6,405 nucleotides of DNA, taken from contig DBTS01000008.1 in NCBI GenBank assembly GCA_002307175.1, forward strand, positions 1-6,405, written 5' to 3'. The notes under the pieces are model-generated. The model was not told where the DNA came from, did not search any database, and saw nothing but the letters and a program-made list of their open reading frames with translations. Of this stretch, positions 1-5,333 are shown in pieces (position 1 is the stretch's first letter; each line of letters opens with the position of its first letter). Source of the stretch: Rhodocyclaceae bacterium UBA1310. Lineage in GTDB: Bacteria > Pseudomonadota > Gammaproteobacteria > Burkholderiales > Rhodocyclaceae. Position numbers and translations under genes: made by a program.

Positions 1-1
1 G

Positions 2-142
2 CCGAGCCGGTTTGCTGTGCAAAGCGAACCGTGGGAGAGCACAGAAACCGGAGTGTTTGATAACTTGAGGATTTCGAGCAGCCTATGGGTCAATGAAGAG
101 GCCCAATCACGCCTTCGCAGTAAGATCATGAACAGCTTCTGA
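2..142 (+). CDS. Possible C-terminal end of an unknown protein (partial)
   Basis: From base 2 one plus-strand frame stays open for 46 codons and ends at TGA (140-142); the residues begin PSRFAVQSEPW and end SRLRSKIMNSF. The other two plus frames hold stops near base 60. The composition is protein-like, with an amphipathic, charged end, and a stem-loop starts 13 bases after the stop, as expected at the end of a gene. It would converge on the chemoreceptor gene. I do not recognise the family. A minus-strand frame across the same bases is also open, so the coding claim is weak and could be chance; sequence to the left of the window would decide it. Confidence 0.35.
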   Translation, partial: PSRFAVQSEPWESTETGVFDNLRISSSLWVNEEAQSRLRSKIMNSF

Positions 143-154
143 GCCCCAGACAAC

Positions 155-190
155 AAAAAGGGGAGAAAACGCCCGGCGTCTTTCTCCCCT
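155..190 (-). terminator. Rho-independent terminator of the chemoreceptor gene
   Basis: AGGGGAGAAA (159-168) pairs perfectly with TTTCTCCCCT (181-190), and the stem can extend through ACG/CGT with one bulged base. Read on the minus strand, the hairpin is followed by TTTTTGTTG, a proper U-tract, and it lies 23 bases past the chemoreceptor stop codon. On the plus strand the tail is only GTATT, so it may act weakly for the left-edge frame too. Confidence 0.88.
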
Positions 191-212
191 GTATTGATCG
201 GCAAGTGCCTGT

Positions 213-1835
213 TTATGAAGTCAGGCGATATTGCATGACCATGTCGTTGAGACGGGAGGCCATGTCGTTGAGCTGACCCGCGGCATCGCTAGTGCTGTCA
301 GACGATTCACGGTTGCTTTCCGCCATCTGGGCGAGCTGTTCCACCTTGAGGGCAATCGATTCGGCTGCCGATGTCTGCTCCTGCAGAGCGACGGAAATTT
401 CCTCGGCCATGGTGACGGCGTGCTGGGCATGTTCGCTGATGCGCATGATCAGTTCGCTGGCTTCATTTGTACGCGCCACTCCCTCGGCCACTGACGCCAC
501 CGTCTCGCGGACACTCTCGGTGGCACCACGTGTGCCACTCAGAATGTTGTTGATACTGCCGGTGACATCCCCGGTGGCACGTGTCGTATCTTCCGCCAGC
601 TTGCGCACTTCATCGGCCACCACGGCAAACCCGCGCCCCTGTTCCCCGGCACGCGCAGCCTCGATGGCGGCGTTCAGTGCAAGCAGATTGGTCTGGTCAG
701 CCAGCCCACGAATCACGCCGACAACCTTTTCGATTTCTGCGGCGCGGGCCTGCAGGGTTCCCATCAGGGTTTCAGCCTGACTGGCCTTGCCTGATGCGCG
801 TTCGATCTCATTGCAGGTGTTGCCGATGATATCCACCCCGGAGCGGGCCAGCGCACCGGAGCTGTCGGATTCATTGCGACTATCGCGGGCGCGGTCAGCG
901 ACGTGATGGATGCTTACGGTGAGTTCCTCGGTGGCAGCGGCAATCGAAGAGGAAATCTCGCTCTGGCTCGAAACCGTGGCGGCAACCTGTTGTGCCGTGC
1001 GGCTCAAGCTATGGGAGGAAGCCTGCAAATCCTTGCTGGATTCGCGCAGCCGCTTGAAGTCAGCCTCAATCCCGCCGATCAGCGCATTCAGCGCGCGCGA
1101 AGCGGTGGCCACCTCGTCATGTCCCTTGACCGGCAGGCGCAGGGCCAGATCGCGCTCCTGAGTGATGCGCTCGATTGTCTGGCTAAGCTTGTGCAGCGGC
1201 ACCACGGAGGTGCGGTAGAGCTCCCAGCCCAGGCCCGCGAGAAGCAGGGCAGCCACCACCACCACGATCACGGAGGCTGTCGCGGCCTGACTTTGGGCGG
1301 CCGACATGTGCTCCTGGGCGATGGTCTGCTGCTGCGTCAGAAAAGCCACCTGCTCCTTGAGCGCCTTGAAGAAATCTGCGCCGGCCTTGCGTACCACCAC
1401 ACGCTTGGCTTCCATTGCCGCGGCATCATTCGTGTGTGCTATCGGTATGCTTTCCTGCACGGTGGTGAAGTAGGTTTTCCAGAACGACAGGCTCTTGTCG
1501 AACAGCGCACGTTCCTCGCCGGACTGGGCCGTCTTGTCGTAATCGCCAAACGCTGCGTCGAGCTTCTTGGCAGTGGCGTCCATGTCTTCCACCACATGCA
1601 GGGTTTTTTCTTCCGGGGTTCCGGCTACACGCTGAAAACTCGTAAACAAGCGCCGATATTCGCCAACCTGCTCGGTGATGTCGCGGAACGCCCGCATCGA
1701 TGGGAACACCACTTTGGCGATGTAGTCCTGCTGCACTTTGATCTGCTGGTTCTCGTACAGCGTCACCCCCAGTGAAATCAGCAGCGTAACGACCGCAAGG
1801 CAGATGAAGGCGGTCAATTTCTTGGCAATACTCAT
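213..1835 (-). CDS. Methyl-accepting chemotaxis protein (transmembrane chemoreceptor)
   Basis: A 540-residue inner-membrane chemoreceptor that senses an external ligand and controls the CheA/CheW kinase complex. A short cytoplasmic start is followed by TM1 (about 7-27), a periplasmic helical domain of about 160 residues (28-187) consistent with a four-helix-bundle sensor, and TM2 (about 188-206). A HAMP domain (about 207-260) follows, then a long coiled-coil signalling domain (about 265-540). The signature hairpin-tip segment runs about 367-412 and includes the near-invariant NAAIEAARAGEQGRGFAVVA. Glu pairs at 303-304 (TEEL) and 478-479 (AEEI) are likely methylation sites. The C-terminus (MVMQYRLTS) lacks an NWETF-type CheR/CheB tether. 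The ATG at 1835 is backed by AAGGGAG eight bases upstream. No che gene is adjacent, so this looks like an orphan receptor; its ligand cannot be read from sequence. Confidence 0.96.
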   Translation of the reverse strand: MSIAKKLTAFICLAVVTLLISLGVTLYENQQIKVQQDYIAKVVFPSMRAFRDITEQVGEYRRLFTSFQRVAGTPEEKTLHVVEDMDATAKKLDAAFGDYDKTAQSGEERALFDKSLSFWKTYFTTVQESIPIAHTNDAAAMEAKRVVVRKAGADFFKALKEQVAFLTQQQTIAQEHMSAAQSQAATASVIVVVVAALLLAGLGWELYRTSVVPLHKLSQTIERITQERDLALRLPVKGHDEVATASRALNALIGGIEADFKRLRESSKDLQASSHSLSRTAQQVAATVSSQSEISSSIAAATEELTVSIHHVADRARDSRNESDSSGALARSGVDIIGNTCNEIERASGKASQAETLMGTLQARAAEIEKVVGVIRGLADQTNLLALNAAIEAARAGEQGRGFAVVADEVRKLAEDTTRATGDVTGSINNILSGTRGATESVRETVASVAEGVARTNEASELIMRISEHAQHAVTMAEEISVALQEQTSAAESIALKVEQLAQMAESNRESSDSTSDAAGQLNDMASRLNDMVMQYRLTS

Positions 1836-1842
1836 GTAGATG

Positions 1843-1849
1843 CTCCCTT
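1843..1849 (-). promoter_or_regulatory. Ribosome binding site of the chemoreceptor gene
   Basis: On the minus strand AAGGGAG lies eight bases before the ATG at 1835. It fixes this start over any upstream alternative. Confidence 0.8.
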
Positions 1850-1899
1850 GAACTCGGTCTTGAGCGAAGTCTGCATGACAAAGACAAGCCTTCCCTGTC

Positions 1900-1913
1900 A
1901 GGAGTCTTCTCCT
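1900..1913 (-). repeat. Small perfect hairpin in the chemoreceptor leader
   Basis: AGGAG and CTCCT form a perfect 5-bp stem around a four-base loop. If the sigma-28 start near 1917 is right, this hairpin sits at the extreme 5' end of the mRNA, where such structures often protect transcripts. It is short enough to be chance. Confidence 0.3.
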
Positions 1914-1923
1914 TTAGGAACAA

Positions 1924-1950
1924 ATAACGACGACAGCGCGACAACCTTAA
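1924..1950 (-). promoter_or_regulatory. Candidate sigma-28 (FliA) promoter for the chemoreceptor gene
   Basis: Read on the minus strand, TTAAGGTT (1950-1943), exactly 11 bases, then GTCGTTAT (1931-1924) follows the FliA layout TAAAGTTT-N11-GCCGATAA. Matches are 6 of 8 and 5 of 8, including the core CG and TA of the -10 box. Transcription would begin near 1917, giving a leader of about 80 bases. Sigma-28 control is usual for chemoreceptors of flagellated proteobacteria. The match is by eye and untested. Confidence 0.55.
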
Positions 1951-1998
1951 GGCCAGACTTACCCCGGGTTTACCTGCACTTACGGGTATGCGAAAGGT

Positions 1999-2700
1999 TT
2001 ATTCCAAGAGTGGAATCTTAATCCCGTGCTCACGCTCGAGCCGGTCAAAATAGTCCGCCAGCCGTTTGCCCGGCTCGTGCTCGAAACACGTACCGAGATC
2101 TTTCAGGCGCGCAATCCGGTCAATGCGAAAATGGCGGAAATCCTCTCGCAGGCTACACCAGCCGACCAACGTCCACACCTCACCCCAGAAAAACACCCCA
2201 AGTGGACGAATGCTACGCTGTGAGGGGGTTCCATCCTCACGGGCATAGTCGATGTTCACAAGGTGGCGATTTCTTACAGCGCGCCGCAACGCTGCCAGAC
2301 AGGCAGGAGCCCGCTGACTCTGGCGCGGAATGAAGAGCTGTGCAAGCTGGGCCTCACGCCGCAGCAGTTCGGGCAACACGTTGTAAATCTTTGCCAGGGC
2401 AGCACCTGCCGCAGCCCCCAGGTCCGGATCGGCCCAGGCCTGCACCATGCGTGAGCCAACCAGCAAGGCTTCAAGCTCATCGCGATCAAACAGCAACGGC
2501 GGCACATCTAGGCGGTATTGCAACCGATAACCAACGCCAGCCTCTCCCTCTATCGGCACCCCGGAAAGGCTCAGATCGCGAATATCCCGATACAGCGTGC
2601 GCAGGGAAACCTGCAGTTGCTGCGCCAGCCAGGCTCCGGTGGCATGGCGCCGGCTGCGCAGCAACTCGACGAGCCGGAACAACCGATCAGCCCGGCGCAT
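1999..2700 (-). CDS. YafY-family HTH-WYL transcriptional regulator
   Basis: A 233-residue cytoplasmic DNA-binding regulator. Residues 1-60 form a winged helix-turn-helix of HTH_11 type (MRRADRLF at the start, recognition-helix region VSLRTLYRDIRDL, wing GVGYRL). A helical linker follows, then a WYL domain about 141-205 with the usual RPLG-x-FFWG and FRIDRI elements. The hallmark tripeptide reads W176-T177-L178 instead of WYL. WYL domains bind small ligands or nucleic acid and modulate the attached HTH. Length is typical for the YafY group. The start overlaps the end of the upstream unknown gene by 14 bases, suggesting translational coupling; the start has only a weak GTAGG-like ribosome binding site. 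It may regulate its own operon. YafY-type regulators often accompany VOC proteins, but target and ligand are unknown. Confidence 0.92.
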   Translation of the reverse strand: MRRADRLFRLVELLRSRRHATGAWLAQQLQVSLRTLYRDIRDLSLSGVPIEGEAGVGYRLQYRLDVPPLLFDRDELEALLVGSRMVQAWADPDLGAAAGAALAKIYNVLPELLRREAQLAQLFIPRQSQRAPACLAALRRAVRNRHLVNIDYAREDGTPSQRSIRPLGVFFWGEVWTLVGWCSLREDFRHFRIDRIARLKDLGTCFEHEPGKRLADYFDRLEREHGIKIPLLE

Positions 2701-3199
2701 GAAGCCTACGATTTTCTGGCATGACTGCCTGCCTGTCTTTCATCCCGATACCCCAGCTTTGAAACACCCTTGACGCCCTGGCGTGCAATTCTGCCTGCTC
2801 TTCTGGGAGAGAGGAAAAGCGCTGCGGAGAAAATGCCAGCAGCTCTACCACTCCCTGCAAAGAGACGCGCACCGCCTTCACGCTCCCCACCTCCAGACGC
2901 TCCCGCGCATTGATCAGCACAAGAAAGGTTGCTGCCGATTCGTAATCCCCGGCTGCATGAGGGGAGTCCAGATAATCCGTCACGGCCTGAATGTAATACT
3001 GAAAAATGCGCTGTGGCGCAAACAGCATCCCATCCAGCCAGCCGCCCCAGCCCGCCGAGGCAAACAGGGCTTCCGCCTCGGTGACACATAGCCCTTTCAG
3101 GCAGGCATGCAGGGCTGCGACGGCAGGGTCTTCAACGACCCCCCAACACTCCGCTGCCGGGGGAATATCTTTCCTGATCCACCATAATGGCATGTTCAT
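2687..3199 (-). CDS. Hypothetical protein between VOC and WYL genes
   Basis: A 170-residue soluble protein that I do not recognise. It has no signal peptide, no convincing membrane helix and no familiar catalytic motif. It is rich in aromatic residues near the start (MPLWWIRKD) and in the middle (GWGGWLDGMLF at 50-60, FQYYIQAVTDYL at 66-77), followed by largely helical, mildly acidic sequence; it ends in a basic tail. Three Cys occur at 18, 33 and 38. The frame stays open upstream, so the start is uncertain: ATG 3199 is used here, ATG 3193 is close behind, and ATG 3256, four bases past the VOC stop, would add 19 Arg-rich residues. None has a strong ribosome binding site. Its stop lies inside the regulator gene (14-base overlap) and it starts 61 bases after the VOC stop, so it is very probably the middle gene of an operon. 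It is possibly a partner of the VOC protein, but that is inference only. Confidence 0.72.
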   Translation of the reverse strand: MNMPLWWIRKDIPPAAECWGVVEDPAVAALHACLKGLCVTEAEALFASAGWGGWLDGMLFAPQRIFQYYIQAVTDYLDSPHAAGDYESAATFLVLINARERLEVGSVKAVRVSLQGVVELLAFSPQRFSSLPEEQAELHARASRVFQSWGIGMKDRQAVMPENRRLHAPG

Positions 3200-3260
3200 G
3201 CTTCGTCTGCGCCTGAAAGCCAGATTTTCTACGCTTGAACCTCGCAGCAGCCCCATGCGC

Positions 3261-3629
3261 TCAGTGCCGGGAATGCAGACCGACGATATTGCCCTCGGAA
3301 TCCTGGAACAGCCCGATGTATCCGATCTCCTCACGCAACAGCATCTTGGGCATGATGATGGCACCACCGGCGGACTCGACCCGCCCCAGCACCACCTCCA
3401 GATCCTCTCCCGCTGCAAGATACACACGCACGCCATCTGCATGTGGACGGGCCTGTTCCATGGCGATCACGCATCCTCCCACGCCAGGTCGCTGATAAGG
3501 CAGCATCGCCATGCGTATGCCGGGGAAGCTGGCGTCTCTGGGCAGAGCCTGTACATAAATCTGCTCATAGAAGCGCACGGCACGCTCAAAATCGGCAGCA
3601 GGGATTTCAAACCAGGTGATTGCATTCAT
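3261..3629 (-). CDS. VOC-family (glyoxalase/bleomycin-resistance fold) protein
   Basis: A 122-residue single-domain VOC protein; such proteins work as dimers and often bind a metal for isomerase, dioxygenase or sequestration chemistry. The start MNAITWFEIPAADFERAVRFYE is the classic first beta-alpha unit, with Glu8 at the usual metal-ligand position and the FYE helix. The C-terminal half has LEVVLGRVESAGG and then GYIGLFQDSEGNIVGLHS (about 103-120), the standard final strands with the D-x-EGN turn. The ATG at 3629 is preceded by a perfect AAGGAG seven bases upstream. The same frame is open much further upstream, but without such a site and with a composition unlike a protein. It is the first gene of the likely VOC/unknown/WYL-regulator operon. 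The substrate cannot be inferred; the sequence resembles the loosely named glyoxalase-like proteins rather than a characterised enzyme. Confidence 0.92.
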   Translation of the reverse strand: MNAITWFEIPAADFERAVRFYEQIYVQALPRDASFPGIRMAMLPYQRPGVGGCVIAMEQARPHADGVRVYLAAGEDLEVVLGRVESAGGAIIMPKMLLREEIGYIGLFQDSEGNIVGLHSRH

Positions 3630-3636
3630 GTGAAAA

Positions 3637-3642
3637 CTCCTT
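3637..3642 (-). promoter_or_regulatory. Ribosome binding site of the VOC gene
   Basis: AAGGAG on the minus strand, seven bases before the ATG at 3629. It decides this start within a much longer open frame. Confidence 0.85.
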
Positions 3643-3729
3643 GGATTGGCTTTGAAGGAGTGCACATGGTGAATGGCAGCTACTGACACCATCCTGGCAG
3701 CAGACTTTGTCCATCGAGCCACCCCGCCA

Positions 3730-3747
3730 TGTAAATGGGCATTTACA
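3730..3747. promoter_or_regulatory. Candidate operator: perfect inverted repeat in divergent intergenic region
   Basis: TGTAAATG and CATTTACA are perfect reverse complements separated by GG. The site lies 100 bases before the VOC start and about 150 before the DUF4405 start. It sits in the 270-base divergent region (3630-3899) that otherwise contains no gene. Eight-base arms with a two-base spacer are the size expected of a dimeric repressor or activator site. The WYL regulator of the neighbouring operon is the obvious candidate binder, but nothing in the sequence proves it. It has no U-tract and is too tight a loop for a terminator. Confidence 0.6.
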
Positions 3748-3774
3748 AACTCGTCCCCTCTGGCATCGCCTTTT

Positions 3775-3805
3775 TTACGGCAACTTACACACACCTCCCT
3801 ATACT
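3775..3805 (+). promoter_or_regulatory. Weak candidate promoter of the DUF4405 gene
   Basis: TATACT at 3800-3805 matches the sigma-70 -10 box in five of six positions. The best upstream -35 candidate, TTACGG (3775-3780), is at 19 bases, which is longer than ideal. The start of transcription would be near 3812, about 90 bases before the TTG start. Treat as tentative. Confidence 0.3.
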
Positions 3806-3887
3806 GCGGAATAGCCACTTTGTGCGTTCGCATAGAAAAATCCACTCTCTTTCCTTGTATGCTAATGCAATAAACACAACCTAAATT

Positions 3888-3893
3888 GGAGAG
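3888..3893 (+). promoter_or_regulatory. Ribosome binding site supporting a TTG start
   Basis: GGAGAG, six bases before TTG 3900. It supports the non-ATG start of the DUF4405 gene. Confidence 0.7.
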
Positions 3894-3899
3894 AAGATC

Positions 3900-4406
3900 T
3901 TGAATGCTTTCTTTACACGCTATGTCACACCCCTGACTACAGGGCTGTTCCTTGTCTCCGCAATTTCCGGCATCGCGCTGTTTTTCCGCTGGGCACCAGG
4001 CAGCTTTCACGCCATGCATGAGTGGCTGAGCATGCTGCTGCTGGTTCCATTCGTCCTGCATATGTGGCGAAACTGGGGCGCTTTCATGACCTATATAAAG
4101 CGCAATACCCTGTGGATTCCGCTCGCCCTGTGCATCATCATTTCGATCCCGTTTGCATGGCCAAGCTCACAGGGGCAAAGCGGCGGGGGCAATCCCGCAT
4201 TTCGCGTAGTGCGTCTGATGACCCAGGCACCACTTTCCAGCCTCGCCCCTATGCTCAAGACCAGCCCCGATGAACTAGTCACCCGTTTGCAGGGCCTGGG
4301 TTACAAGACCACCTCTACCAACGACACGCTGGACAAGATCGCCGCAAGCGCGAACGAACAGCCACTCAACATTCTTCTGAAGCTTCTGCCCGCGCGCCCG
4401 CAATAG
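3900..4406 (+). CDS. DUF4405-type membrane protein (cytochrome-b-like)
   Basis: A 168-residue inner-membrane protein with three hydrophobic segments: about 11-30, 43-56 and 71-87. His37 and His40 (FHAMHEW) and His54 (VLHMWRNW) flank or lie in the second helix. That pattern is typical of DUF4405 proteins, which resemble the b-type cytochrome fold and may bind heme. After a Gly/Ser-rich linker (89-98), a soluble helical tail of about 70 residues carries P-x-S-x-L-A-P-x-L and a repeat-like pattern (SPDELVTRLQGLGY, then DTLDKIAASANEQPLNILLKLL). The function is not established; a role in membrane electron transfer is inferred. The start is TTG: an in-frame TAA lies at 3882, the next in-frame ATG is codon 39, and GGAGAG ends six bases before the TTG. 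An ATG at 3904 is out of frame and soon stops. It is transcribed divergently from the VOC operon. Confidence 0.85.
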   Translation: MNAFFTRYVTPLTTGLFLVSAISGIALFFRWAPGSFHAMHEWLSMLLLVPFVLHMWRNWGAFMTYIKRNTLWIPLALCIIISIPFAWPSSQGQSGGGNPAFRVVRLMTQAPLSSLAPMLKTSPDELVTRLQGLGYKTTSTNDTLDKIAASANEQPLNILLKLLPARPQ

Positions 4407-4563
4407 GGGGAAAGCACAAACTCGCGAATGAAGGGGAAGGTAGATTTCCTGCTCTTCCTTCCTCTGGCCGTGACGCATCCGTGACAGATCAATGGCGGGA
4501 AGTACCAGTGCGGGATGTCGTAGCCCGGCAGGTCACAGCCACCGACATCACGAAATCCCGCCT

Positions 4564-4608
4564 GGTGCTTTGACACATACCGGAAGGAAGATCGGGAGCC
4601 AAAGCACC
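4564..4608. repeat. Nine-base inverted repeat between convergent genes
   Basis: GGTGCTTTG (4564-4572) and CAAAGCACC (4600-4608) are perfect reverse complements around a 27-base loop. They lie in the 251-base gap (4407-4657) between the convergent DUF4405 and YiiX-type genes, a place where terminators are expected. Neither strand has a T-run after it, so it is not a standard intrinsic terminator. I see no convincing gene in this gap. Confidence 0.4.
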
Positions 4609-4657
4609 GATGTGGCACACCGCACAGCCACAGCCGCCAATGGCAGCCTGCGCAAGA

Positions 4658-5281
4658 TCAGTGCTGCTCCACTTCGAAAAGCTTGTCTGAGGCATACATG
4701 GCCGCGGGTGAAATCACCGGCTCGTCGAGGGGGATATGTTTGCCGTAGCGTTCCCGCAGCTTGGCCCGCACCACCGGATCATTGAGGTGAAAGTCTCGCA
4801 GATGCTCAAGATGGCCAATCTGCACGCCCAGGGCACGGTCATACAGCTTCCATGCCAGCTCCGAGCAGTACATGCGCGTATCCGACCATTCAAAGGCCGG
4901 ATCATAGGGCTTGCCCATGAAGCTGCGTGCAGTTGCGATCAGGCGGGCCTGGGAAGGTGCATCCGGCTCCAGGAGCAGGCGCTTGACCACATAGTGTCCG
5001 CCCTTGCCACGCGCAGTCCATTCAGCGAGCGGCGTTTCACGCACCGGCCCCACGGCCTCAAGCACCGTTATCCGGTCACGCCGAACCAGTATGACGCCCA
5101 TGTGGCTGTAGGGCGAGCGCGTCGCCTTCTGAATCGCCAGACTCTGTGCCGATAGCGATGTCTGGAAAATGAGATCACCCGTCTGCAGCTTCGGGCTACC
5201 CCAGGCCAGGCTGCACACCCCGGCAAATACCGCAGTCAACACGATCAGACGGAACAGGCGCATGTGAAACAGGCTTTGCAT
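4658..5281 (-). CDS. YiiX-family exported papain-like (permuted NlpC/P60) hydrolase
   Basis: A 207-residue protein with an N-terminal signal peptide (basic MRLFR, hydrophobic LIVLTAVFAGVCSLA, likely cleavage near residues 26-29), so it acts in the periplasm. The mature part follows E. coli YiiX closely: QTGDLIFQTS, AIQKATRSPYSHMGV, LEAVGPV, KPYD, WSDTRMYCSELAWKLY, LRERYGKHIPLDE and VISPAAMY. His60, Glu75 and Cys139 sit where the permuted papain-like active site is expected; Cys139 and His60 are the probable catalytic pair. Family members are thought to cleave amide or ester bonds in lipid or peptidoglycan-like substrates, but YiiX itself is poorly understood. The ATG at 5281 is chosen because TAGGTG lies seven bases upstream. 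ATG 5263 would give 201 residues and an equally good signal peptide but has no ribosome binding site; longer versions of the frame run into the divergent gene. It starts 52 bases from that NYN gene. Confidence 0.92.
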   Translation of the reverse strand: MQSLFHMRLFRLIVLTAVFAGVCSLAWGSPKLQTGDLIFQTSLSAQSLAIQKATRSPYSHMGVILVRRDRITVLEAVGPVRETPLAEWTARGKGGHYVVKRLLLEPDAPSQARLIATARSFMGKPYDPAFEWSDTRMYCSELAWKLYDRALGVQIGHLEHLRDFHLNDPVVRAKLRERYGKHIPLDEPVISPAAMYASDKLFEVEQH

Positions 5282-5298
5282 GAACATGCACCTACAAT
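5270..5298 (+). promoter_or_regulatory. Weak candidate promoter of the NYN gene
   Basis: TACAAT (5293-5298) matches the -10 box in five of six positions and would start transcription about 30 bases before ATG 5334. The region 16-17 bases upstream (around AGGCTT) is a poor -35. It overlaps the start of the divergent YiiX-type gene. Confidence 0.3.
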
Positions 5299-5333
5299 GA
5301 ACGCATGGCTGAAATTTTTCAACGGGATCCGGC

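Noticed and set aside
903..1775. A 290-codon plus-strand open frame opposite the chemoreceptor gene
   Set aside because: It is fully antisense to a certain coding sequence. Its His/Gly-rich composition is what the complement of GC-rich coiled-coil codons gives, and it shows no protein features.
2001..2016. A 6-bp hairpin (ATTCCA/TGGAAT) at the end of the WYL regulator gene, as a terminator
   Set aside because: The stem is short, overlaps the coding end, and is followed by AAACC rather than a T-run on the minus strand.
3006..3686. A 226-codon plus-strand open frame opposite the VOC and unknown genes
   Set aside because: It is antisense to the well-supported VOC gene, has no ribosome binding site of note, and has low-complexity His/Ser/Arg composition.
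3666..3686. A six-codon plus-strand leader-like frame (MVNGSY) with AAGGAG five bases upstream
   Set aside because: It lies over 200 bases before the next plus-strand gene and inside the leader of the opposite gene. No attenuator structure follows, so it is probably chance.
3630..4061. N-terminal extension of the VOC frame upstream of 3629
   Set aside because: The extension has a Cys/Gln-rich, unconserved look and would run antisense into the DUF4405 gene. The VOC fold begins exactly at the ATG that has a perfect ribosome binding site.
4468..4485. CCGTGAC repeated with an 11-base period, resembling a Pho box on the minus strand
   Set aside because: The second half-site matches poorly and the position is downstream of both flanking genes, so there is no promoter for it to control.
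4489..4785. Small open frames on both strands in the convergent gap
   Set aside because: They overlap each other and the YiiX-type gene end, lack ribosome binding sites and show no protein-like pattern beyond the CxxCH motifs recorded as a finding.
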